A DNA stretch of 64,000 nucleotides from JAFGVL01 sp963662245 (GCA_963662245.2 CAXXVQ010000009.1:1-64000); one strand, 5' to 3'; positions 35,041-45,545 are shown, counted from the stretch's first letter. Made by a program: numbers and translations. The notes: a model not told the origin generated them from the letters alone.

Positions 35041-35247
35041 ATGACAAATCTAGATGGCCGTAATCGCAAAGATGTCCGAGTTGGACAAGTAGTAGAAATA
35101 GTACTAAAAGCTGACCAACGCACCGGAAATTTGACCGAAGGTGTAGTTAGCCGTTTGCTAACAAAATCTGCTCACCACCCACATGGCATTAAAGTGATGC
35201 TGGAAGACGGGCAAGTAGGACGAGTAAAAAATATATTGGAGGAATAA
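35041..35247 (+). CDS. YwbE family protein
   Basis: 68 residues. The whole protein is the YwbE family (GRNRKDVRVGQVVEIVLKAD, then GIKVMLEDGQVGRV), function unknown, small beta fold. The nitroreductase begins 3 bp after its stop. Confidence 0.9.
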   Translation: MTNLDGRNRKDVRVGQVVEIVLKADQRTGNLTEGVVSRLLTKSAHHPHGIKVMLEDGQVGRVKNILEE

Positions 35248-35250
35248 ACC

Positions 35251-35976
35251 ATGAAACAACTTCTAGAAGCAATCAACATTCGCAGATCTCGCCGGACTTT
35301 CTCCAATAAAGCTTTATCGGCGATGCATTTTCAACACTTACAAAACTTAATGCAAGCATATAACCAAGAGAGCGGTTTGCATATGCAGCTTATTAGCGAT
35401 GCTAGTGATGCTTTTAACGGATTCCGTAAAAGTTATGGCATGTTTAAAGGTGTGTGCACTGTGCTTGCTCTTATTGGGAATGCCAGTGACAATCACTTGG
35501 AAGAAAAATGTGGGTATTACGGAGAACTTATAATTCTGGAAGCAACTAAACTTGGCTTAGGCACATGTTGGGTAGGTGGCACATACAGCAAAAAAGCGAA
35601 TGTCTTCCAAGTCGGTGAGAATCAAAAGTTATGCTGCGTAATTCCTATTGGGGAAGTACCAAAAGAAACGCGTCGAGAAAAGCTTATTCACAAACTTGCA
35701 GCACGAAAATCTAAGACCATAGAACAAATGTTGGAAACTGACTGCCCTGCTCCCAACTGGCTTACTGCCGGAATGAAAGCCGTACAAAAAGCTCCTTCAG
35801 CTGTCAACCACCAACCAGTCTTGTTCAAATACCGCAACAACAAACTTACAGCTCAGGTAAAGAACAAACACAAATTCGAAAACATTGACCTTGGCATTGC
35901 AAAAGCTCATTTTGTAATTGCTGCAGGCGGTAATTTTGACTTTGGGAATGGGGCAAGTTATGTGAGGAACCAATAA
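35251..35976 (+). CDS. Nitroreductase-family protein
   Basis: 241 residues. N-terminal IRRSRRTFSNKALS is the FMN-binding start; KAPSAVNHQPVLFKY and LGTCWVGGTY are the remaining binding regions. It could reduce quinones, nitroaromatics or enones; the substrate is unknown. It is co-transcribed with YwbE. Confidence 0.88.
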   Translation: MKQLLEAINIRRSRRTFSNKALSAMHFQHLQNLMQAYNQESGLHMQLISDASDAFNGFRKSYGMFKGVCTVLALIGNASDNHLEEKCGYYGELIILEATKLGLGTCWVGGTYSKKANVFQVGENQKLCCVIPIGEVPKETRREKLIHKLAARKSKTIEQMLETDCPAPNWLTAGMKAVQKAPSAVNHQPVLFKYRNNKLTAQVKNKHKFENIDLGIAKAHFVIAAGGNFDFGNGASYVRNQ

Positions 35977-35988
35977 TATTATTGAACT

Positions 35989-36570
35989 ATGAAAAGTGCT
36001 TGGCAAAAGGGATATTCCGGAAAAATTGAATTTATAATTATTGTATTATTAGTAGTTTTCATCTTAATATCTTTCTTTGTATTAAGAGCTATAAATAAGG
36101 CAGAGGAGCCTAGTTTCTTTCATGCATTTTTGGGAATATATTTGACATTATTCCCATTTACAGTTCCGTTTACCTTTTATCCTATTGTGTGTATATTAAG
36201 AAAGAGGGTGCCGAGGAAAATTGTCCTTGATGAAAATGACAAGAACTTTACAATAGAAATTAACCGTAAAAATATTAAGCAGATTTCATTTGAAAATTTA
36301 GGATATGCATTGAATGGCACTACTAATTTATACTCAACACTAATTATTTATGAAAAGGTTCTTATTAAAGGAATGGTTTATGACACCACACTTCATGAGG
36401 AATCTAGATACTACTTTAAGAAAGTTATTGACTTTGAAGCTCCTGCATTAACTTTTTCCTGGTCTATTAAAGACTTAAATGATATTTCTACAAAATTTGA
36501 AGGATTAAATATTTCAAAGATTACTCCACAGTCAAAGAAACCATTTTTGTTAAGATTGCTAGAAAAATAA
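35989..36570 (+). CDS. Unrecognised membrane protein
   Basis: 193 residues. Two membrane segments (about 14-34 and 45-70), then a soluble domain of about 115 residues, mostly beta, that could be a PH-like domain. I cannot name it. It follows the nitroreductase closely and may belong to its transcript. Confidence 0.6.
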   Translation: MKSAWQKGYSGKIEFIIIVLLVVFILISFFVLRAINKAEEPSFFHAFLGIYLTLFPFTVPFTFYPIVCILRKRVPRKIVLDENDKNFTIEINRKNIKQISFENLGYALNGTTNLYSTLIIYEKVLIKGMVYDTTLHEESRYYFKKVIDFEAPALTFSWSIKDLNDISTKFEGLNISKITPQSKKPFLLRLLEK

Positions 36571-36725
36571 ACCTAGAACCTTTTAAATAAGTCTAACACA
36601 CAATCGGATACTCCAACATATTTTTCACAACTCACACACCTACTCTTTCCTTAAACAAAAGAAATGAGTAACTTTGCGTCTCTTGAATTAAAGCGCTATC
36701 AATCAAAACAAAATATAGAAAAATT

Positions 36726-38252
36726 ATGAGCAAAAAAGCTTTACTAGTTATCTGCGACGGATGGGGATTGGGAAATCAATCTAAAGCGGATGTTATTTTC
36801 AATACGCCAACTCCTTACTGGGATTCAATGTTGGCTAACTACCCTCACTCACAATTACAAGCTTCAGGTGAAAATGTAGGTTTACCTGACGGACAAATGG
36901 GTAACTCTGAAGTAGGTCACCTTAACATTGGTGCTGGCCGTGTTTTATACCAAGATTTAGTAAAAATCAACAAAGCTTGTCGTGAAAACACAATTCTTGA
37001 AAATCCTGAAATCATCAAAGCATACTCTTACGCAAAAGAAAACAACAAAAGCATTCACTTCTTAGGATTACTTTCTAATGGTGGTGTTCACAGTTCTCTT
37101 GAGCACCTGATGAAACTTACTGAAATCTCTAAAGAATACGGTATTGAGAAATCATTCGTACACGGATTTATGGACGGTCGTGATACTGACCCTAAAAGCG
37201 GTAAAGGCTTCGTTGAGGAATTAGAAGCTCACTTAGCAAAAGTTGGTGGCAAATTAGCCTCTATCGTAGGTCGCTATTACGCAATGGATCGCGACAAACG
37301 CTGGGAACGCGTAAAAGAAGCTTATGATGCAATGGTTAATGGTGTTGGTATTAAAACCACTGACATGGTAAAAGCTATGCAAACATCATATGACGAAGGT
37401 TTAACTGATGAGTTTATTAAAGCAACTATTCAGGTTGACGAAGCAGGAAATCCTGTTGGCTTAATCCAAGAAGGTGATGTAGTATTATTCTTCAACTATC
37501 GTAACGACCGTGCTAAAGAGCTTACAGTAGTTCTTTCTCAAGAAGATATGCCGGAAGCAGGAATGAAGATTGTACCTAACTTACAATATTTCACAATGAC
37601 TCCTTATGACCCTAATTATAAAGGAGTAAATATCTTATTCAACAAAGAAAATGTACAAAACACTTTAGGTGAAGTACTTTCTACTCTTGGCAGAAAACAA
37701 TTACACATTGCTGAAACTGAGAAATATGCCCATGTGACATTCTTCTTCAATGGTGGTCGTGAAGCTGAATTTGAAGGCGAAGAACGCATCTTGATTCCTT
37801 CTCCTAAAGTAGCAACTTACGACCTTCAACCTGAAATGAGTGCTTTTGAAGTGAAAGATGCATTGGTTGCAGAAATCAAAAAACAAAAATTTGATTTCAT
37901 CGTAGTAAACTATGCTAATGGAGATATGGTAGGTCACACCGGTGATTACTCTGCTATCCAAAAAGCAATTACTACAGTTGACACTTGTTTAAAAGAAACT
38001 ATCGAAGCTGCTAAAGCTAATGGTTATGACACCATTATGATTGCTGACCATGGTAATGCCGATAACGCAGTAAACGCTGACGGGTCCGTAAATACAGCCC
38101 ACTCGCTAAACCCTGTTCCTTTTGTTTACATCAGCGACAATAAAGACGCTAAAGTGGAAGACGGAATTTTAGCAGATGTAGCTCCTTCTATTTGTAAAAT
38201 TTTAGGAATTAAGCAACCAGCAGAAATGACCGGGAAATGCTTGATTAAATAG
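36726..38252 (+). CDS. gpmI: 2,3-bisphosphoglycerate-independent phosphoglycerate mutase
   Basis: 508 residues. Interconverts 3- and 2-phosphoglycerate in glycolysis, manganese-dependent; cytosolic. Catalytic serine in MGNSEVGHLNIGAGR near residue 62 and the metal site MIADHGNADN are intact. A TAACTTTG -7 box lies at 36669-36676. Confidence 0.97.
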   Translation: MSKKALLVICDGWGLGNQSKADVIFNTPTPYWDSMLANYPHSQLQASGENVGLPDGQMGNSEVGHLNIGAGRVLYQDLVKINKACRENTILENPEIIKAYSYAKENNKSIHFLGLLSNGGVHSSLEHLMKLTEISKEYGIEKSFVHGFMDGRDTDPKSGKGFVEELEAHLAKVGGKLASIVGRYYAMDRDKRWERVKEAYDAMVNGVGIKTTDMVKAMQTSYDEGLTDEFIKATIQVDEAGNPVGLIQEGDVVLFFNYRNDRAKELTVVLSQEDMPEAGMKIVPNLQYFTMTPYDPNYKGVNILFNKENVQNTLGEVLSTLGRKQLHIAETEKYAHVTFFFNGGREAEFEGEERILIPSPKVATYDLQPEMSAFEVKDALVAEIKKQKFDFIVVNYANGDMVGHTGDYSAIQKAITTVDTCLKETIEAAKANGYDTIMIADHGNADNAVNADGSVNTAHSLNPVPFVYISDNKDAKVEDGILADVAPSICKILGIKQPAEMTGKCLIK

Positions 38253-38268
38253 TCAAAAAATAAAACTT

Positions 38269-38310
38269 TAAGACGCTCCTTAATCTTATTCAAAGAGCGT
38301 TCTTTATTTT
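38269..38310 (+). terminator. Terminator of gpmI
   Basis: ACGCTC (38273-38278) against GAGCGT (38295-38300), then a T-rich run. Confidence 0.7.
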
Positions 38311-38393
38311 AAAAAAAATTATAACATATAACTCAATATCTTGCTTAAATAAATAAGCATTTGTTTTTTTGTTAAAACTTAATTATTTGAATA

Positions 38394-39332
38394 ATGAAAA
38401 AATTTATCTCAATTCTAGCTATAGGATTGTTATTCCTTAATTCAGCATACTCTCAAATAAATGACATGAGAGCAATTTCTGAACAAGTTTCTAATGTATC
38501 AACAGGAAAAGTTGATTCTGTCTCAAAATGGAAAACAGGAGGTGTAGTTTCTGTTAACCTTGCTCAATCATCCTTCACAAACTGGTCTGCAGGAGGTGAA
38601 AACTCTATATCTATCAATAGTTTAGTTAGTTTATTTGCAAACTACAGTGATAAAAAAAACAGCTGGGATAACATGATTGACCTTGCTTATGGTCTACAAC
38701 AACAAGGGGATATCCTAATGAAAACGGATGATAAAATTGACTTCACAACTAAATATGGTAGAAGAGCTTCAAAGAAGTTATTTTATTCTGCAATGTTAAA
38801 CTTTAAATCTCAGTTTGCTGAAGGTTTTAATTATCCTAACGACTCTGTAGCAATTTCTAATTTCCTTGCTCCTGCTTATGTTATTGCAGCAGTCGGTCTT
38901 GACTACAAACCTCACAAATCATTTACTGCTTTTGCTTCTCCTGCAACATGCAAAATGACTATCGTTGCAGATGAGAGATTATCAAACATGGGTGCTTATG
39001 GGGTTGACTCTGGAGCTGTAACAAGAACAGAGGTCGGTGCTTACACAAGATTCATTTACCAAAATGACTTTATGGATAAAAGCATCTCCATTTTATCAAA
39101 ACTAGAGTTATTCTCTAGCTACCTAAATAATCCTGAAAACATTGATGTAAACTGGGAAACCATTATCAACTTCAAAGTTAATAAATATATCAATGCTACA
39201 ATTTCAAGTCAATTAATGTATGATGATGATATAAAAATAGAAGAAGTTGATGCAAATGGGAATACTAAAACAAGAGGAGCTAAAATTCAATTTAAAGAAG
39301 TTATTGGTGTTGGATTAAATTATAAATTCTAA
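38394..39332 (+). CDS. DUF3078 outer-membrane protein
   Basis: 312 residues with a signal peptide. GVVSVNLAQSSFTNWSAGGE matches DUF3078, a Bacteroidota family of barrel-like outer-membrane proteins; strands alternate to the C-terminal ...GLNYKF, which ends in the F typical of barrels. The function is unknown. Confidence 0.9.
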   Translation: MKKFISILAIGLLFLNSAYSQINDMRAISEQVSNVSTGKVDSVSKWKTGGVVSVNLAQSSFTNWSAGGENSISINSLVSLFANYSDKKNSWDNMIDLAYGLQQQGDILMKTDDKIDFTTKYGRRASKKLFYSAMLNFKSQFAEGFNYPNDSVAISNFLAPAYVIAAVGLDYKPHKSFTAFASPATCKMTIVADERLSNMGAYGVDSGAVTRTEVGAYTRFIYQNDFMDKSISILSKLELFSSYLNNPENIDVNWETIINFKVNKYINATISSQLMYDDDIKIEEVDANGNTKTRGAKIQFKEVIGVGLNYKF

Positions 39333-39534
39333 AATTCACCAACCTAATTCTGTTGAATTTCAGGATCTAAATCTTACCCAAAAATGTCATTTTACATGAT
39401 ATTAATTAATGTATAAATAGAAGTACAAAATGATAAGGTTTTGAAAATAAACAGATAAAAATTTGGATTATAGCTTCTTGTTTTTGTTATTTTGCAGCCA
39501 ATTTCCATAAATTTCGCCACAAAAAATATTGTTT

Positions 39535-41865
39535 ATGCCCAAGAATTTAGTAATTGTTGAGTCACCCGCTAAAGCTAAAACCATCGAAAATTTTTTAGGT
39601 AAAGATTTTACCGTAATGTCCAGTTTTGGACATATTCGAGATATTGAAGGCAAAGGGTTAGGGATTGATTTTGAGCATAATTACAAGCCGGAATATTCTG
39701 TTTCAAAAGACAAAACAAAAGTAGTAGCAGAGCTTAAGAAAGCAGCAAAGGATGCCGAAATGGTATGGCTGGCTTCCGATGAAGACCGCGAAGGAGAAGC
39801 TATTTCATGGCACTTGAGTGAAGTGCTTAAGTTGACTAAAGAAAAATCTAAGCGTATTGTTTTTCATGAGATAACAAAAAGTGCAATTTTACATGCAATT
39901 GAAAATCCTCGTGAAATTGATATCAACCTTGTAGATGCACAACAAGCACGCCGTGTGCTGGATAGAATTGTAGGTTTTGAGCTTTCGCCTGTACTTTGGA
40001 GAAAAATCAAACCATCACTATCAGCAGGTCGTGTACAATCAGTAGCAGTGCGCCTAATTGTTGACCGTGAGCGTGAAATCAACAAATTCGTCCCCGAAGC
40101 AGCATACAGAGTAATCGCTGCGTTCATGGTAAAAGATAAAAACGGAAAACTTGTTGAACTAAAAGCGGAACTTAACAAACGCTTCAAAACAAAAGAAGAA
40201 GTGTTTGTTTTCTTAGAAAATTGCAATAAATCGCAATTTGAGATTGAAGACATTGTCACTAAACCTGCTAAAAAATCGCCGGCAGCTCCTTTTACCACTT
40301 CGACATTACAACAAGAAGCTTCTCGCAAACTCGGTTACTCAGTTAACCAAACGATGCGAGTGGCGCAAAGTTTATACGAATCTGGAAAAATCACATACAT
40401 GCGTACCGACTCGGTAAACCTTTCAGACTTGGCTATTGGCACATCAAAAGCTGAGGTTATCCGCATGGCAGGTGAAGAATATTCTAAAACTCGCCAATAC
40501 AGCACAAAAAGCAAAGGAGCACAAGAAGCGCACGAAGCTATTCGTCCTACATACATGGATCAACACCAAATTGATGGCACAGCACAAGAAAAACGCTTGT
40601 ATGAATTAATTTGGAAACGCACCATCGCATCACAAATGGCAGATGCTCAACTTGAAAGAACAACAGCAACTATTTCAATATCTGGAAGTAGTGAGAAGTT
40701 CATTGCTAACGGTGAAGTGCTTGTTTTTGATGGTTTTTTGAAAGTGTATCTAGAATCAACTGACGATGAAAACGAGCAAGAACAAGAAGGCATGCTTCCA
40801 CCTTTGCATGTAAAAGAACCTCTTAGCCTAAGCGAAGTTGTTGCTCAAGAACGCTTTACTCAAAAACCTGCTCGTTTTACTGAAGCAAGCCTTGTTCGCA
40901 AATTAGAGGAATTAGGTATTGGTCGTCCTTCAACATATGCTCCAACCATATCTACGGTACAAAATCGTGGTTATGTAGAAAAAGGAGAACGCGAGGGGCA
41001 AATACGCATGTACAATGTACTTACCTTAAAGGACAGTATTATCTCTGACGAAGAAAAAGAAGAAACGGTAGGTGCTGACAAAGGAAAACTATTCCCTACT
41101 GACACAGGTATTGTTGTTACTGATTTCTTGTCAGAATTCTTCCCTAAAATTATGGACTATAACTTTACGGCAAGTGTAGAGAAAGAATTTGACCATATTG
41201 CGGAAGGGGACATTGAATGGACAAAAACTATTGATACATTCTATAAAGATTTCCATCCTACTGTAGAAGCCTCACAAGCACGCTCTGAACATAAAGTAGG
41301 AGAACATATCTTAGGTACAGACCCAAAAACAGGTCGTCAGGTATCAGTAAAAATCGGTCGTTTTGGACCGGTTGCACAAATCGGGACTGCCGAAGAAGAA
41401 GAAAAACCATTATTTGCTTCATTACTTAAAAACCAAAGTATTGAAACCATCACTTTGGAAGAAGTTCTTGAACTATTCAAACTGCCAAGACAATTAGGTG
41501 AATACGAAGGAAAAGTAATGACTGTAGCAATTGGTCGTTTTGGACCATATATCAGACATGACAATAAGTTTGTTTCGCTTCCAAAAACTGAAGACCCAAT
41601 GACTGTTACACCAGAAACAGCTATTGAACTAATCGAAAATAAACGCGAAGCGGATAGAAATAAAATCATCCAAACATTTGATGAGGAACCAGAACTTCAA
41701 ATCTTGAATGGTCGTTACGGTCCATATATTGCTTACAAAAAAGGCAACTATAAGATTCCGAAAAAAATGGAGCCTAAAGACCTTAGCTTAGCAGACTGCA
41801 TGAAGATTATCGAAGAAGAAGACAAGTCTGACAAGCCAAAAAGAAAAAAATCAACTAAAAAATAA
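39535..41865 (+). CDS. topA: DNA topoisomerase I
   Basis: 776 residues starting at the ATG at 39535 (an upstream TTG at 39529 is less likely). Toprim domain KNLVIVESPAKAKTIENFLG and ASDEDREGEAI, active tyrosine in ITYMRTDS, then C-terminal repeats GRFGP(YIR), GRYGPYIAYK. These toprim C-terminal repeats replace the zinc fingers of E. coli TopA. Relaxes negative supercoils. Confidence 0.97.
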   Translation: MPKNLVIVESPAKAKTIENFLGKDFTVMSSFGHIRDIEGKGLGIDFEHNYKPEYSVSKDKTKVVAELKKAAKDAEMVWLASDEDREGEAISWHLSEVLKLTKEKSKRIVFHEITKSAILHAIENPREIDINLVDAQQARRVLDRIVGFELSPVLWRKIKPSLSAGRVQSVAVRLIVDREREINKFVPEAAYRVIAAFMVKDKNGKLVELKAELNKRFKTKEEVFVFLENCNKSQFEIEDIVTKPAKKSPAAPFTTSTLQQEASRKLGYSVNQTMRVAQSLYESGKITYMRTDSVNLSDLAIGTSKAEVIRMAGEEYSKTRQYSTKSKGAQEAHEAIRPTYMDQHQIDGTAQEKRLYELIWKRTIASQMADAQLERTTATISISGSSEKFIANGEVLVFDGFLKVYLESTDDENEQEQEGMLPPLHVKEPLSLSEVVAQERFTQKPARFTEASLVRKLEELGIGRPSTYAPTISTVQNRGYVEKGEREGQIRMYNVLTLKDSIISDEEKEETVGADKGKLFPTDTGIVVTDFLSEFFPKIMDYNFTASVEKEFDHIAEGDIEWTKTIDTFYKDFHPTVEASQARSEHKVGEHILGTDPKTGRQVSVKIGRFGPVAQIGTAEEEEKPLFASLLKNQSIETITLEEVLELFKLPRQLGEYEGKVMTVAIGRFGPYIRHDNKFVSLPKTEDPMTVTPETAIELIENKREADRNKIIQTFDEEPELQILNGRYGPYIAYKKGNYKIPKKMEPKDLSLADCMKIIEEEDKSDKPKRKKSTKK

Positions 41866-41870
41866 TATCC

Positions 41871-41902
41871 CAAGCCGAGCAAGTATGTTCGGCTTGAATT
41901 TT
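41871..41902 (+). terminator. Terminator of topA
   Basis: CAAGCCGA (41871-41878) pairs with TCGGCTTG (41889-41896). Confidence 0.8.
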
Positions 41903-41911
41903 ATCTAAATT

Positions 41912-41943
41912 TTTGCAGTTATTTTTTTAAAAGAATAACTTTG
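41912..41943 (+). promoter_or_regulatory. Promoter of the coiled-coil protein gene
   Basis: TTTG (41912-41915), 20 bp, TAACTTTG (41936-41943). The alternative TTG start at 41941 falls inside the -7 box. Confidence 0.75.
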
Positions 41944-41979
41944 CGGACTAAGTTATCAAGACCTAAAAATCACCTTTTT

Positions 41980-42876
41980 ATGAATAAAACAGTTATTGTT
42001 TCATCTCTATTAATTGTCTTTACAGTCCTTGTTGGTTTTCTTGGATTTCAACTATATACAACTACTCAAGAAAACAAACAACAAAAAGAAGACCTTGAGA
42101 GTGCAGCTGAATTATTAGATTTTGAAAAAAAGCAAACGGAAAAAGAATTTCGTGAGCTTGCACTTGAAGTAGAAGGATACAATACAACTAATATTAAGAA
42201 TGACTCATTGGTATTCCTTCTTGACGAGCAAAAGCAAAAAATCAGACAATTATTAGATGAATTGCGCACAGTAAAATCAACTAATGCAAAACGCATCTCA
42301 CAACTTAAAGAGGAGCTATCAACTGTTCGTACTGTTTTGATTAACTATATCCGTCAGGTAGATTCCCTAAACAAGGTTAACCAAGGCTTGATGACAGAAA
42401 ACAGCCAGTTCAGACAAATTAACACTGAACTTACTGAGACTAAAAACAAGCTTACTAAAGACAAACAATTTCTTACAGAAGTTGTAAATAGAGCCTCTCA
42501 ACTAGAAGCACAAAACATTACTGTTGAGACTCTAAATAAACGAGGAAAAAAGACTAAGCGTCTTAGAAAAATAGTAACAATTGCTGTGTACTATGATATC
42601 ACAAAAAACATCACGGCTAACGCTGGTGAAAAGATTGTTTACGCACGCATAGTTAAACCAAACTCTGAGGTTCTATACAAAAACATTAGCAATACATTCA
42701 AATACGAAAACCAAAACCTTCAATACTCCATTAGAAAAGCTATTGAATACAAAGGAGAAGCTTTGAAGGAAGAAATGTTTTGGGATGTAAATGAAACTTT
42801 ACTTGAGGGTCTTTATCAATTAGATTTATTCTGCGATGGCAGCCTAATTGGATCAACGAGTTTTACATTGGATTAA
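41980..42876 (+). CDS. Membrane-anchored coiled-coil protein
   Basis: 298 residues. One N-terminal membrane anchor (about 5-24), a long heptad-rich coiled coil to about 170, then a beta domain (VTIAVYYDITKNITANAGEK...). It should stand out from the inner membrane. No known family; structural or adaptor role is a guess. Confidence 0.75.
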   Translation: MNKTVIVSSLLIVFTVLVGFLGFQLYTTTQENKQQKEDLESAAELLDFEKKQTEKEFRELALEVEGYNTTNIKNDSLVFLLDEQKQKIRQLLDELRTVKSTNAKRISQLKEELSTVRTVLINYIRQVDSLNKVNQGLMTENSQFRQINTELTETKNKLTKDKQFLTEVVNRASQLEAQNITVETLNKRGKKTKRLRKIVTIAVYYDITKNITANAGEKIVYARIVKPNSEVLYKNISNTFKYENQNLQYSIRKAIEYKGEALKEEMFWDVNETLLEGLYQLDLFCDGSLIGSTSFTLD

Positions 42877-42877
42877 T

Positions 42878-42916
42878 AAAAAAGCACAATCGGCATAATA
42901 CTGATTGTGCTTTTTT
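42878..42916. terminator. Shared bidirectional terminator
   Basis: AAAAAAGCACAATC and GATTGTGCTTTTTT flank an 11-base loop between convergent genes. Confidence 0.9.
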
Positions 42917-42920
42917 TATT

Positions 42921-43478
42921 TTATTCGTTCTCTAAAAATTGAAGAAAAACAGGCCAATTAAATTGCCATGGATCGGTCTTTCTTCCTGGAGCAATATCGC
43001 TGTGTCTAACTATATATTCTATAGGATTGCGTTTTTTGATATCTTGTACTAAGTTCATTAAAGATTCATACTGATAATCAGTTGGTGGAGTATCAGGAGT
43101 ATTAATAATCTCTATACCAATTGAGTTTGTATTCAGGTTCTTTCGATCTGTATTTGGCAACTGACTTGATCCAGCATGAAATGCAACATTCTTTTCAGCT
43201 ACAGTTGAATAGATATTACCATCTCGGTCAATAATATAATGAGGAGAGACCCTATAAGCTTTAAATTGCTTCATTACACCTTCCAAAGAAAAGGAATCTT
43301 TATTGACATAATAGGTAGAATGAATTACTATGATATCAATTTTTCTGTTTGAAGCCTCACGGTAACCATAATTTACCTCAGAAGTGAGATCAACAATTGG
43401 TAAGGGCTCATTCTTTTTTAATTGACCAAATGTCACAACAGAACAGAATAGTACAGAAAATAGAAAGGTTTTACGCAT
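42921..43478 (-). CDS. N-acetylmuramoyl-L-alanine amidase (amidase_2)
   Basis: 185 residues, signal peptide, then a zinc amidase domain. Zinc ligands are visible in IDIIVIHSTYY, NVAFHAGSS and IVRHSDIAPGRKTDP. It cleaves the lactyl-alanine bond of peptidoglycan outside the inner membrane. Probably recycles or remodels wall. Confidence 0.92.
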   Translation of the reverse strand: MRKTFLFSVLFCSVVTFGQLKKNEPLPIVDLTSEVNYGYREASNRKIDIIVIHSTYYVNKDSFSLEGVMKQFKAYRVSPHYIIDRDGNIYSTVAEKNVAFHAGSSQLPNTDRKNLNTNSIGIEIINTPDTPPTDYQYESLMNLVQDIKKRNPIEYIVRHSDIAPGRKTDPWQFNWPVFLQFLENE

Positions 43479-43583
43479 AACAATAAGGTTTCTTCTAATA
43501 GACTTAAGTGCCTGAATAAGGAATATTTATAGTATTGAAATAAAAATATGCAATATTAAACTTTATAACGAGAAAAAAAGCAC

Positions 43584-43591
43584 TACTTTTG
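43584..43591 (+). promoter_or_regulatory. -7 box of aroQ
   Basis: TACTTTTG at 43584-43591. It supports the start at 43610, 18 bp downstream, over the longer frame from 43589. Confidence 0.6.
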
Positions 43592-43609
43592 CACAAATCT
43601 CTAACAATT

Positions 43610-44029
43610 ATGAAAATTCTGGTTTTAAATGGTCCTAACCTAAATCTTCTAGGTAAAAGAGAACCAACAATATACGGAAGTCAAAATTTTGAGAGTTACT
43701 TTGATACTCTTAAAACTATTTTTGCTGAACATCAGTTAGAGTATTTTCAATCAAATCATGAGGGAGCTTTGATAGATAAACTACACGAAGTTGGGTTTAG
43801 CTACGATGGTGTTGTTATGAATGCCGGAGCTTTCACGCACACTTCAGTTGCTATTGCCGATGCCATTAAAGGCATAACTACTCCGGTAATTGAAGTTCAT
43901 ATATCAAATGTTTTTGCAAGAGAAGAATTCCGCCACCACTCTTTTTTGTCTCCTGTATGTATAGGATGCATATGTGGTTTCGGACTAAAATCATACGAAC
44001 TCGCAATTCAAGCACTAATTAATAAATAA
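43610..44029 (+). CDS. aroQ: 3-dehydroquinate dehydratase, type II
   Basis: 139 residues. Removes water from 3-dehydroquinate in the shikimate pathway; cytosolic dodecamer in the family. NGPNLNLLGKREP with the catalytic tyrosine in IYGS, GAFTHTSVAI and EVHISNVFAREEFRHHS are diagnostic. Pyruvate kinase begins 8 bp after it. Confidence 0.97.
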   Translation: MKILVLNGPNLNLLGKREPTIYGSQNFESYFDTLKTIFAEHQLEYFQSNHEGALIDKLHEVGFSYDGVVMNAGAFTHTSVAIADAIKGITTPVIEVHISNVFAREEFRHHSFLSPVCIGCICGFGLKSYELAIQALINK

Positions 44030-44037
44030 TAAACCAG

Positions 44038-45486
44038 ATGAAGCAAACAAAGATTGTAGCTACAATTTCAGATTTACGCTGTGATGTTGATTTTTTAAGA
44101 GACCTGTACGAGTCGGGAATGAATGTTGTCCGCATGAATACAGCTCACATCGATGAAGAAGGATTTAACAAAGTTATAAACAATGCTCGTGCTGTTTCTA
44201 ACCAACTTGCTATCTTAGTTGATACAAAAGGTCCTGAAATTAGAACTACAAAAACAAGCGATGGAGAAAACATTTCTCTATGTGCAGGTGAAAAAGTTAA
44301 GATCATTGGAAATCCGGAACAACTTTCTACAAAAGAATGTATTTCACTTTCTTACGAGAAAATCGTTGATGACCTACATGTAGGTTGTAACCTTTTATTC
44401 GATGACGGTGAAATTGATGTAAAAGTTATTGAGAAAAATAGCGATCACTTATTATGTGAAGTGCAAAATGACGGTAAATTAGGAAGCCGTAAAAGTGTAA
44501 ATGTTCCTGGTGTTCGCATTAACCTACCTTCTCTTACTGAGAAAGACAGAGTAAACATCGGTCGTGCAATTGAAAAAGATGTAGATTTTATCGCTCACTC
44601 TTTTGTTCGTAACAAACAAGATATCTTAGATATTCAAGAAATCCTTGATGCACAAAACAGCCAAATTAAAATCATTGCAAAAATAGAGAACCAAGAAGGT
44701 GTTGATAACATCGACGAAATCTTAGAAGTTGCACATGGTATTATGGTTGCTCGTGGTGACTTAGGTATTGAAGTTCCTCAAGAAAAAATTCCTGGCATCC
44801 AACGCCATTTGATTCGTCAAGCTGTTTATGCTAAGAAACCAGTTATTGTAGCAACTCAAATGCTTCACTCTATGATCAATAACCCTCGCCCAACTCGTGC
44901 TGAGGTTACTGATATCGCAAATGCAATTTACTATCGTACAGATGCTATCATGCTTAGTGGTGAAACTGCATACGGTAAATACCCTAAAGAAGCAGTAGCT
45001 ACTATGGCTAAAATTGCTGAAGAAGCAGAAGCAAGTAAAATGACTGAAAATGATATCAGAGTAGAATTCACAAAAGAAGTTTCTGATACAACTACTTTCT
45101 TAGCTCAAGGAGCTGCAAAAGCTGCTAACGAACTTGGAACTAAAGCAATCATTACTGATAGCTTCACAGGTCGCACAGCTCGTTATTTAGCCTCTTTCAG
45201 AAGTCATAATCCTATCCTTGCTATTTGTTACAAAGAAAGAACTGTTCGTGAATTAGCTTTATCTTATGGTGTATGTGCTACATACAAACCAGAAACAGCT
45301 GAATCAAGAGAATACTTACTTGAAGCAACTGCAGATTTACTTAAAGCAGGAAAAATCTCTGAAGAAGATTATATCTCATATTTAAGTGGAAGCTTTGGTG
45401 CAGGATGTGGTACTACATTCCTTGAAATCAACCAAGTTAAAAAGATTCTTAATGACAAGAAAAAATTTAACTTACCAAGTTTCTAA
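44038..45486 (+). CDS. pyk: Pyruvate kinase
   Basis: 482 residues. Last step of glycolysis, phosphoenolpyruvate plus ADP to pyruvate plus ATP. The catalytic signature IKIIAKIENQEGVDNI, MVARGDLGIEVP and the regulatory C-domain are present. Short linkage to aroQ suggests one transcript. Confidence 0.97.
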   Translation: MKQTKIVATISDLRCDVDFLRDLYESGMNVVRMNTAHIDEEGFNKVINNARAVSNQLAILVDTKGPEIRTTKTSDGENISLCAGEKVKIIGNPEQLSTKECISLSYEKIVDDLHVGCNLLFDDGEIDVKVIEKNSDHLLCEVQNDGKLGSRKSVNVPGVRINLPSLTEKDRVNIGRAIEKDVDFIAHSFVRNKQDILDIQEILDAQNSQIKIIAKIENQEGVDNIDEILEVAHGIMVARGDLGIEVPQEKIPGIQRHLIRQAVYAKKPVIVATQMLHSMINNPRPTRAEVTDIANAIYYRTDAIMLSGETAYGKYPKEAVATMAKIAEEAEASKMTENDIRVEFTKEVSDTTTFLAQGAAKAANELGTKAIITDSFTGRTARYLASFRSHNPILAICYKERTVRELALSYGVCATYKPETAESREYLLEATADLLKAGKISEEDYISYLSGSFGAGCGTTFLEINQVKKILNDKKKFNLPSF

Positions 45487-45507
45487 TTCATTTATGAACT
45501 AAATATT

Positions 45508-45545
45508 AAAGTGCGACGAGAATATCTCTTCGCACTTTTTTTTTC
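45508..45545 (+). terminator. Terminator of aroQ-pyk
   Basis: AAAGTGCGA (45508-45516) pairs with TCGCACTTT (45530-45538). Confidence 0.85.
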